A DNA stretch of 14,390 nt, taken from contig JAGLDA010000084.1 of NCBI GenBank assembly GCA_023145955.1, forward strand, positions 1 through 14,390. The letters are read 5' to 3'. Positions 8,098 through 14,139 of the stretch are shown here, piece by piece (position 1 is the first letter of the stretch; each line of letters starts with the position of its first letter). Source of the DNA: Bacteroidales bacterium (GTDB lineage Bacteria; Bacteroidota; Bacteroidia; Bacteroidales; UBA1556). The notes beneath the pieces were generated by a model. The model was not told the origin of the DNA. It did not search any database and saw only the letters and a program-made list of their open reading frames with translations. The position numbers and the translations under genes were made by a program.

Positions 8098-10218
8098 ATG
8101 CCTAAGCCAAACTTTACAATACTGTTTATATTTATTATATACTTATTTGTAAATAGCTGTGCTGATGGTCAGATTGAAAATACTAATAAAATGGAAAAAT
8201 ATAAATATACAAATTCACTAATAAGTGAAACTAGCCCATATCTTTTACAGCACGCTCATAATCCTGTGAATTGGCATGCATGGAGTAAAGAAACCTTAAA
8301 GTTGGCACAGAAGGAGAATAAGCCAATAATTATAAGTATAGGATATTCATCATGTCATTGGTGTCATGTTATGGAGCATCAATCTTTCGAAAACGAGGCT
8401 GTTGCAGAACTAATGAATGATAATTTTATATGTATAAAAGTTGATAGGGAAGAGCATCCTGATGTAGATCAGATATATATGAATGCTGTAAACCTTATAA
8501 CAGGAAGTGGAGGTTGGCCACTTAATTGTTTTGCTTTACCAGATGGGAGACCTTTTTATGGTGGCACATATTATAATAAAGAGCAGTGGACTTCTGTTTT
8601 GAAACAACTTTCGGCTCTTTATAATAATGATTATGATAAATTATTGCAGCATGCTGAGAGTATATCAAATGGTATAAAGCAAAGTGAGATTGTAGAAAAA
8701 CAAGAGGGGGTTGATGGTTTTAGCAATGCCGATTTGGATAGGATATTAAATAATTGGACTAATCATCTTGATGATGAAAATGGAGGTCCTGATAGATCTC
8801 CAAAATTCCCATTGCCAAATAACTATCGATTCCTTATGCGTTATGCTAATTTCAATTCCAACCAAATTATAGATGAACATATTGAGCTTACTTTAAATAA
8901 GATGGCTAATGGTGGAATTTACGATCAGCTTGGTGGGGGTTTTGCTAGATACTCAACAGATAAGCTCTGGAAGGTGCCACATTTTGAAAAGATGCTTTAT
9001 GATAATGCTCAGTTAGTAAGCTTGTATAGCGATGCTTATAAGAGGTATAAAGATGATAATTATAAGAGAATTATAGAAGAAACACTTGAGTATATTAAGC
9101 GAGAAATGACCAATAATCAAGGTTTATTTTATTCCGCATTGGATGCCGATTCTGATGGTAAAGAAGGTAAATATTACATATGGACACTAGAAGAAATTGA
9201 TGATATATTGGGTGAGAAATCTGAAATATTTAAAGATTATTATCAAATGAATGAAGTGGGATATTGGGAAGATGATAATTATATTCTTATGCGAAATGAA
9301 GATATTGAAGACTTAGCTAAGAAGCACAATATTTCTACTGAGGAAATAGAGAGTAATATCTCTTCAGCTAAAAAAGTATTGATGAATTATCGTGAAAATA
9401 GGACTAAACCTGGCCTTGATGATAAGAGTTTATTGTCTTGGAATTCCATGATGATTAGTGCATATTGTGATGCGTATTCTGCATTAGGAAATGATGAGTA
9501 TATGAAGGATGCAATTAATGCCATGAATTTTATTTTAGAAAATATGAAAAAGCCTGAAGGTGGGTTTTGGCATACATTTAAGAATGGCAAATCAAAGATT
9601 AATGCATATCTTGATGATTATGCATTGTTGATAAAGGCAAGTCTGAGTTTATATGAAATAGGTGCTGGAAATAAATATTTATTGCAAGCAAAAGTAAGCT
9701 CTGATTATATAATTGATAAGTTTTACGATGTAAATTCTGGTATGTTTTTTTACACAAATTCTGATGATGAAATATTGGTTGCTCGTAAAATGGAAATATT
9801 TGATAATGTAATACCAGCATCTAACTCCATTGTTGCTAGAAATTTGTATAAGCTGTCCCATTATTTTGAGAATGAAGACTATAAAGATATTAGCCTTCAG
9901 ATGCTTAATAATGTTATTGATAAATTCAGAACAAATGGATCTAGTTTATCCAATTGGGGATTGTTATTAATGGACGAACTACAGCCTAAAACAGAAGTTG
10001 TTATATTAGGTAATGATGCGAAAAATATTCTTAAAGAGTTGCAGTCAAATTATTTTCCTAATATAGTGTGGGCTATAGATACAAAGGATAATAGTGAACT
10101 TGAATTATTGAAATATCGCTTTGTAGAAAATAAAACAATGATATATGTATGTGTAAATAATTCATGTAAATTGCCAGTGCAAAGCATTGATGATGCTTTG
10201 AGAATATTGTCTAATTAA
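8098..10218 (+). CDS. YyaL/DUF255-family thioredoxin-fold protein, predicted lipoprotein
   Basis: 706 aa. The N-terminal thioredoxin-like domain (PF03190 type, about 37-200) carries the family signature SCHWCHVMEHQSFE with cysteines 86 and 89, followed by KVDREEHPDVDQIYMNA and the GSGGWPLN segment. The rest (about 220-700) is the alpha-helical toroid-like region usual for the family (GGIYDQLGGGFARYSTD, WKVPHFEKMLYDNAQL, ALDADSDG, LLSWNSMMISAY). Full length for the family. The function is not firmly established; members are often described as spermatogenesis-associated protein 20-like. The chosen start adds a hydrophobic segment ending FVNSC (Cys21), a plausible lipobox, so the protein may sit in the envelope, whereas many relatives are cytosolic. 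An internal ATG at 8191 (MEKYKYTNSL) would give the cytosolic form. It is transcribed alone and ends in a hairpin facing the next, convergent gene. Confidence 0.92.
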   Translation: MPKPNFTILFIFIIYLFVNSCADGQIENTNKMEKYKYTNSLISETSPYLLQHAHNPVNWHAWSKETLKLAQKENKPIIISIGYSSCHWCHVMEHQSFENEAVAELMNDNFICIKVDREEHPDVDQIYMNAVNLITGSGGWPLNCFALPDGRPFYGGTYYNKEQWTSVLKQLSALYNNDYDKLLQHAESISNGIKQSEIVEKQEGVDGFSNADLDRILNNWTNHLDDENGGPDRSPKFPLPNNYRFLMRYANFNSNQIIDEHIELTLNKMANGGIYDQLGGGFARYSTDKLWKVPHFEKMLYDNAQLVSLYSDAYKRYKDDNYKRIIEETLEYIKREMTNNQGLFYSALDADSDGKEGKYYIWTLEEIDDILGEKSEIFKDYYQMNEVGYWEDDNYILMRNEDIEDLAKKHNISTEEIESNISSAKKVLMNYRENRTKPGLDDKSLLSWNSMMISAYCDAYSALGNDEYMKDAINAMNFILENMKKPEGGFWHTFKNGKSKINAYLDDYALLIKASLSLYEIGAGNKYLLQAKVSSDYIIDKFYDVNSGMFFYTNSDDEILVARKMEIFDNVIPASNSIVARNLYKLSHYFENEDYKDISLQMLNNVIDKFRTNGSSLSNWGLLLMDELQPKTEVVILGNDAKNILKELQSNYFPNIVWAIDTKDNSELELLKYRFVENKTMIYVCVNNSCKLPVQSIDDALRILSN

Positions 10219-10230
10219 GGGCAAAAAAAA

Positions 10231-10274
10231 TTTAGCTATGGTTGTAATTTCATAGCTAAACTTTTAATTTTAAA
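10231..10274. terminator. Probable terminator hairpin between convergent genes
   Basis: TTTAGCTATG (10231-10240) pairs perfectly with CATAGCTAAA (10251-10260) around a 10-base loop. It is preceded by eight A (10223-10230), a U-tract for the minus strand, and followed by CTTTTAATTTT for the plus strand. The stem is short and AU-rich, so it is weaker than the other two hairpins in the window. Confidence 0.7.
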
Positions 10275-10287
10275 GGTGTTCTTTAAA

Positions 10288-10848
10288 TTATTTAAGCTTG
10301 TAAAAAGAAGCAGGAACGTTAATAGTATCACCATCTAATTCTGCACGAATACTTGAGAATACTAAATATGAACCACTTTCAGCATTGCTTATTTTCTCAG
10401 AAGCAAGTTCTGGAAGTTTACTACCTACTATTGTTTCAGAAATCAATTTTCTTTTATTAGTTATTAATCTTACTGTAAATCTTACTATTGTATAACTAGA
10501 GTAATCATTAGTATTAACTATATAATTACTTGAGTTGATAAGGAAATCTCCAGTATTTAACTCTTTGGCATTAGCTTCAACTTCAGGAAACTTTTCTTTT
10601 TCAGCAGCAGTAAGTTCTTTACCCTCAGTAGAATGTTCATTACCTTGAGTATTGAGTGATTTTTCAGAAGCTTGCTCAGTAGCGTTGTCGTTAGTAGCAG
10701 CAACATCATTATTGGCAGGTTCATCTGTGGTAATTTCTGTAGAAGTAGTATTCTCATCAATTACTTGTTCGGTCGTGCTATTGCCTTGATTACAAGATGA
10801 TAATAAAAATAATACGGAAATTGATAATAGTAATGTTAAATTTTTCAT
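10288..10848 (-). CDS. Lipoprotein with acidic low-complexity linker and a C-terminal beta-rich domain
   Basis: 186 aa. The signal peptide ends in the lipobox LLSSC (Cys19), so this is a predicted lipoprotein. Residues 20-80 are a Ser/Thr/Asn/Glu-rich linker (for example TTEQVIDENTTSTEITTDEP) that likely acts as a flexible tether. From about 95 a compact, beta-rich domain follows (TIVRFTVRLIT, LISETIVGSKL, SGSYLVFSSIRAE, ending INVPASFYKLK). This order of strands, with a Lys/Ser-rich helix ahead of a G-x-x-L-V-F strand, reminds me of the C-terminal domain of GldM, the T9SS motor protein, but that is an impression only. No enzyme motif is visible. It is convergent with the DUF255 gene and divergent from the LamG protein gene. 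Confidence 0.8.
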   Translation of the reverse strand: MKNLTLLLSISVLFLLSSCNQGNSTTEQVIDENTTSTEITTDEPANNDVAATNDNATEQASEKSLNTQGNEHSTEGKELTAAEKEKFPEVEANAKELNTGDFLINSSNYIVNTNDYSSYTIVRFTVRLITNKRKLISETIVGSKLPELASEKISNAESGSYLVFSSIRAELDGDTINVPASFYKLK

Positions 10849-10879
10849 GTGATTTTAGATTTGATTTATTATTAATGGT

Positions 10880-10887
10880 CAAAGATA
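10880..10887 (-). promoter_or_regulatory. Candidate -7 promoter box for the 186-aa lipoprotein gene
   Basis: On the minus strand TATCTTTG (10887 to 10880) fits TAnnTTTG and lies 31 bases before the ATG at 10848, the same distance as the box ahead of the DUF255 gene. No TTG at -33 was found. Confidence 0.4.
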
Positions 10888-10936
10888 TATAAAATTATAA
10901 ATACGGATTATTATTATTATTAAATTTTGGGAATTG

Positions 10937-10969
10937 TTGTTTTTTAGAATTGAATGTTTTGTATATTTG
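10937..10969 (+). promoter_or_regulatory. Bacteroidetes-type promoter for the LamG/T9SS gene
   Basis: TATATTTG (10962-10969) fits the -7 consensus TAnnTTTG. A TTG at 10937-10939 lies 22 bases upstream, within the 17-23-base range reported for Flavobacterium promoters. The leader to the ATG at 11027 would be about 50 bases. This is the most complete promoter in the window. Confidence 0.5.
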
Positions 10970-11026
10970 CTTTTACAATAGTATAAATCCAACTATCCTA
11001 ACATTCTAACAAAACACTTAAATTCA

Positions 11027-12559
11027 ATGAAGACAATTAAAATTTTATTTCTGTTCGTATTTTTTCTTAGCGTTAACTTAATATCGGCCCAAAATTCTTT
11101 ACATTTTGATGGTAGCAATGATTATATAGGAACTACTATGCCAAGTATAACAGGGTCCAGTGCACGAACAATAGAGGCATGGGTTAATATTACTGCTAAT
11201 TCTAATCCTAGTACTGGAGGGGGTCAGCATATAATAGCAGATATGGGTACTTTTAGTACAGGAAGTAGGTTTACTTTCTGTGTATTGTGGGCAAATGCTA
11301 TTAGGCTTGAGGTTCAGGGGAGTGGCTTGAGTGGTACTATTGCTATTAACGATGGTAGCTGGCACCATGTTGCGGCTGTATATGACCCAACTGCTACAAA
11401 TAAAATTAAATTATACGTGGATGGAGTATTGGATACAGAAGGTAACATTGCCACTGCTGTTAATACCACTGCTGGTAGCCTACAAATAGGTAGACGTGTT
11501 GATATGGTAAATAATTTTGAAGGAAAAATAGATGAGCTTAGGGTATGGGATGTTGCCAAGTCGGTTACTGATTTAGTAGCGTTAAAAGATATTGAGTTTT
11601 GTGGTGGACAAACTAATTTGAAGGCATACTATAAATTCAATCAAGGAGTAGCTTCGGGTAGCAATACCTCAGTATCTTCTTTAAGCGATTTTTCAGGAAA
11701 TTCCTATACAGGAACATTATATAGCTTTAGTTTATCTGGTAGTACGTCAAACTGGGTTAGCGGTGCAACACTTACGGCTGGCGCAGGCACTACTAGTAGT
11801 ATATTTATTACCGAATGTGATAGTTATACCAGTCCTAGTGGAAATTACACTTGGGTTACTAATGGTATTTATACTGATACTATACCAAATTTATTAGGTT
11901 GTGATAGTATAATAACGATTAATCTTACAATAAAGAATAGTACCACAAGCACCATTACAGAAACAGCTTGTTCATCTTATACAAGCCCCAGTGGAAACCA
12001 TGTATGGTCTGCAACTGGAGTATATACTGATGTTATTCAAAATGCTAGTGGATGCGATAGTGTAATTACTATAAACTTAACAATAGAAAATGTAGATGTA
12101 TCAGTTACTCAGACAGGAGTTCAGTTGCAAGCTAATGCTACCGGTGTAAATTATCAATGGATAGATTGCGCTGGGAATACTGATATAAATGGAGCAACTA
12201 ATCAAATATTTACGCCAACTGTTGATGGCAATTATGCTGTAATAGTTAGTAGTAGTAATTGTAGCGATACTTCTATCTGTTATCAAGTTGTGGGTGTAGG
12301 AATTAATAACTTGGATTATTCAGAATCTATAGTATTATTCCCAAATCCATGTTCCGATTTTATCAATATCGAACTTAAAGGAAGTTTTAAAATAAGCACT
12401 ATTAGCATTACAGATTTGAGTGGCAGAATAGTGCTCCATTCTGAACATAATAATGTATCAGATGCAAAAGTTGATATATCATTTTTAACAAGTGGAGTTT
12501 ATATTGTTAGAGTAGGGGATGCTACTAACGAAAAGTTGTTGAAGTTATTGGTTGAATAA
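11027..12559 (+). CDS. LamG-domain protein with T9SS type A sorting domain
   Basis: 510 aa, full length. Signal peptide 1-21 (LFLFVFFLSVNLISAQ). About 22-205 is a LamG/concanavalin-like jelly-roll domain (NSLHFDGSNDYI, TIEAWVNI, DGSWHHVAAVYD, KLYVDGVL, FEGKIDELRVWD), a fold that binds carbohydrate or other ligands. About 257-355 holds two 50-residue repeats, each with a Cys pair, an SYTSPSGN turn and an ITINLTI strand. About 357-422 is another Ig-like module with cysteines. The C-terminus (432-510: VLFPNPCSDFINIEL, ISITDLSGRIV, FLTSGVYIVRV, KLLKLLVE) is the type A T9SS sorting domain, which is cleaved on export. By family it is secreted or surface-anchored; an adhesive or glycan-binding role is inferred. 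Transcribed alone, ending in a strong hairpin. Confidence 0.92.
   Translation: MKTIKILFLFVFFLSVNLISAQNSLHFDGSNDYIGTTMPSITGSSARTIEAWVNITANSNPSTGGGQHIIADMGTFSTGSRFTFCVLWANAIRLEVQGSGLSGTIAINDGSWHHVAAVYDPTATNKIKLYVDGVLDTEGNIATAVNTTAGSLQIGRRVDMVNNFEGKIDELRVWDVAKSVTDLVALKDIEFCGGQTNLKAYYKFNQGVASGSNTSVSSLSDFSGNSYTGTLYSFSLSGSTSNWVSGATLTAGAGTTSSIFITECDSYTSPSGNYTWVTNGIYTDTIPNLLGCDSIITINLTIKNSTTSTITETACSSYTSPSGNHVWSATGVYTDVIQNASGCDSVITINLTIENVDVSVTQTGVQLQANATGVNYQWIDCAGNTDINGATNQIFTPTVDGNYAVIVSSSNCSDTSICYQVVGVGINNLDYSESIVLFPNPCSDFINIELKGSFKISTISITDLSGRIVLHSEHNNVSDAKVDISFLTSGVYIVRVGDATNEKLLKLLVE
11798..12091 (+). repeat. Two tandem in-frame repeats of 150 bp (50 aa) in the LamG/T9SS gene
   Basis: Copy 1 encodes residues about 258-305 and copy 2 about 308-355. 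Shared positions include SYTSPSGN, G-[IV]-YTD, GCDS-[IV]-ITINLTI, and two cysteines 28 residues apart in each copy (264/292 and 315/343). The copies have diverged at the nucleotide level, so this is an old duplication. Confidence 0.85.
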
Positions 12560-12594
12560 AAATAGAATTATAGCAATAAGTGAATTTATGATTA

Positions 12595-12635
12595 AAAAAC
12601 CAAAACCCACTGATATTCAGTGGGTTTTGGTTTTT
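12595..12635. terminator. Strong bidirectional terminator
   Basis: A perfect 19-bp stem: five A, then CCAAAACCCACTGA (12600-12613), loop TAT, then TCAGTGGGTTTTGG and five T (12617-12635). It ends the LamG/T9SS gene (+) 36 bases after its stop. On the minus strand it would directly follow the tRNA fragment, as terminators commonly follow tRNA genes. Confidence 0.92.
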
Positions 12636-12644
12636 AGTAGTGGA

Positions 12645-12666
12645 TCTGCGTTGGGAGGAATCGAAC
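12645..12666 (-). tRNA. 3'-terminal tRNA fragment (candidate attachment-site scar)
   Basis: On the minus strand the sequence begins GTTCGATTC, an exact fit to the T-arm consensus GTTCRANYC. CTCC then completes a T-stem 3' half (CCTCC) and CAACGCA fits a 7-base acceptor 3' strand with G at the discriminator position, followed by ATCC. The expected upstream T-stem half (GGAGG) and the rest of a tRNA are missing: the minus-strand bases before GTTCGA are a run of A, and no anticodon or D-arm can be found to the right. So this is only the last third of a tRNA. Which tRNA is not certain; an A72/G73 end would fit a Gln-type tRNA. Such 3' fragments are left at the distal end of elements integrated into tRNA genes by tyrosine recombinases. 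Confidence 0.5.
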
Positions 12667-12820
12667 TTTTTTATAGATGATTTAATGATTATCAATGATT
12701 TAATAAAAATGAAAAGTTAGTTTATATATCTTCATAAGAGTACTAAATTAGATTTTAATAAAAGTGTAGACATTTAGGTTTTATACTCGTTTGTAGAGTA
12801 TACATTGAAATGTAATATAT
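12667..12820. other. Non-coding spacer with small repeats
   Basis: No plausible gene is seen. It contains a 10-base direct repeat ATGATTTAAT (12677-12686 and 12695-12704) and a 7-bp inverted repeat, TATACTC (12782-12788) with GAGTATA (12796-12802), loop 7. GTAGACATTTAG at 12766-12777 resembles the TAAACATTAA elements further right. Composition is AT-rich, and I find no trace of the missing tRNA parts here. Confidence 0.5.
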
Positions 12821-12961
12821 TTAATGTTTAGTATGTTCTGCTTGCTCCTTTTAAGGTCAAAAATTAGATAAACATTAATTATGGTAATTATTAATGTTTA
12901 GTATGAAAAATATATGTATTTTTGAGGTCGAAATCAAAATAGACATTAAAAAATAGAATTA
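12821..12961 (+). repeat. Imperfect tandem duplication (two units of about 70 bp) with inverted elements, upstream of fic
   Basis: Unit A (12821-12890) and unit B (12891-12961) both start with the identical 15-mer TTAATGTTTAGTATG. They then share AGGTC (offsets 33 and 34) and an [AG]ACATTAA element (offsets 51 and 52), with other positions diverged and one indel. TTAATGTTTA is the reverse complement of TAAACATTAA (12869-12878, exact) and nearly of TAGACATTAA (12940-12949), so half-sites alternate in orientation. Unit B ends at the Fic start, and a TAnnTTTG box lies inside it. The layout suits binding sites for a dimeric regulator, possibly the Fic protein itself. Confidence 0.6.
12917..12924 (+). 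promoter_or_regulatory. Candidate -7 promoter box for the Fic gene
   Basis: TATTTTTG fits TAnnTTTG and ends 40 bases before the ATG at 12965. It sits in unit B, between the inverted elements at 12891 and 12940, where a bound repressor could block it. Unit A lacks the box at the equivalent position, and there is no clear -33 TTG. Confidence 0.4.
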
Positions 12962-12964
12962 TTG

Positions 12965-14092
12965 ATGAGTGCGTTATATTTAATAAATCCAGACAGACAT
13001 ACTCCTTGGAATAATATTCCATCTTTACCTATTAACATGGATCTTTATCGAACCGTAGAAATATTAGAGAAACTTGGTGATGCCAAAGCCGCATTGGCTC
13101 GACTTCATGGTCGCAGTGCAATTATTCCAAATCAAGGGTTGTTTATTAATACTATTAGTTTACAAGAGGCAAAGATATCAAGTGCGATTGAAAATATTTT
13201 TACAACAGACGATGAATTGTATAAGGCATTTAGCGACAAAAGTACAGAATCAGAGGGCGCATCAAAAGAGGTTTTAAGGTATAGAGAAGCTCTATGGTCT
13301 GGAAATAAGTATTTAAAAGAAAATGGGGAATTTAACAGAGATTATTTTATTAATGTATTTCAAGAAATAAAACAAACAACTGATAGTATTCGTCCCGATT
13401 TCCTAAATACAACCATTCGCCAAGGAGGTACAGGCCCCAATGCAGGTCAAGTGGTTTACACTCCACCAAAAGGAGCTCTTATCATAGAGGAAAAGTTAGA
13501 TAATCTTATTGATTTTTTAAATGATGATGAACAGTACCGGATAGACCATTTATTAAAGATGGCTATTGCATATTTTCAATTTGAAGCAATTCATCCATTT
13601 CGAGATGGTAATGGAAGGACGGGAAGAGTCTTTAATATCCATTATTTAACTAATAAAGGTTTATTAGATGTTCCGATATTATTTCTTAGTCGTTATATTC
13701 TTGATAATAAGGATGATTATTATTCTGGCTTGATAGGCGTTTCCCAGAGAGGTGCTTGGAAAGATTGGTTGCTATTTATGTTGAGAGCTATTGAAAGCAC
13801 TTCTAATATGACTTTCAATAAAATTAATGAAATCATGTCAGTTAAAGATTCTATACTTGATTCTGTAAAGAAAGATAAGCGTAAATTCCGGAGTCCAGAG
13901 CGCTTAATAGAGTTTATATTTTCTCAGCCATTTACTAAAGTTAAACACTTAATGGAAACAGGCTTATATGCTGAGAATACGGCAAGGGACTACTTAAACA
14001 AACTATGTGAGATGCAAGTAATGGAGAAAAAAGAAATAGGGGGACATCACTATTATTTAAATATTGAATTATATAGAATTCTATCCGAATAG
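12965..14092 (+). CDS. Fic family protein (class II, predicted AMP transferase) with C-terminal winged-helix-like region
   Basis: 375 aa from ATG 12965; a TTG three bases earlier could also serve. The N-terminal region (LPINMDLYRTVEILEKLGDA, then ARLHGRSAIIPN) is the Fic_N-type domain. It contains the inhibitory helix motif SSAIEN (residues 72-77), fitting (S/T)xxxE(G/N), so this is a self-inhibited class II Fic. The catalytic motif HPFRDGNGRTGR (210-221) is complete: His, phosphate-binding DGNGR and final Arg are all present. QVVYTPPKG near 162-170 is the flap. The C-terminal 65 residues (SPERLIEFIF, VKHLMETGLYAENTARDYLN, HHYYLNIELYRIL) look like a winged helix-turn-helix. By family it transfers AMP from ATP to a protein Ser/Thr/Tyr, often itself; its target is unknown. 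No antitoxin is seen. The palindromic tandem repeat directly upstream suggests autoregulation. It appears intact within a probable accessory island. Confidence 0.93.
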   Translation: MSALYLINPDRHTPWNNIPSLPINMDLYRTVEILEKLGDAKAALARLHGRSAIIPNQGLFINTISLQEAKISSAIENIFTTDDELYKAFSDKSTESEGASKEVLRYREALWSGNKYLKENGEFNRDYFINVFQEIKQTTDSIRPDFLNTTIRQGGTGPNAGQVVYTPPKGALIIEEKLDNLIDFLNDDEQYRIDHLLKMAIAYFQFEAIHPFRDGNGRTGRVFNIHYLTNKGLLDVPILFLSRYILDNKDDYYSGLIGVSQRGAWKDWLLFMLRAIESTSNMTFNKINEIMSVKDSILDSVKKDKRKFRSPERLIEFIFSQPFTKVKHLMETGLYAENTARDYLNKLCEMQVMEKKEIGGHHYYLNIELYRILSE

Positions 14093-14139
14093 AATATATC
14101 TACTTACTTTAATAATAGAAATAACAAGACATAAAGTCA

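Noticed and set aside
9387..9861. Three minus-strand open frames opposite the DUF255 gene
   Set aside because: The plus-strand frame carries conserved family motifs throughout; the minus frames are shadows.
12645..12720. A complete tRNA gene on the minus strand
   Set aside because: Only the T-loop 3' side and acceptor 3' strand are present; no D-arm, anticodon arm or 5' acceptor strand can be found to the right.
12560..12961. CRISPR array from the repeats upstream of fic
   Set aside because: There are only two diverged units with no equal spacers, and no cas gene is nearby.
13074..13277. 67-aa plus-strand frame inside fic
   Set aside because: It overlaps the Fic N-terminal domain in another frame and shows no recognisable motif.
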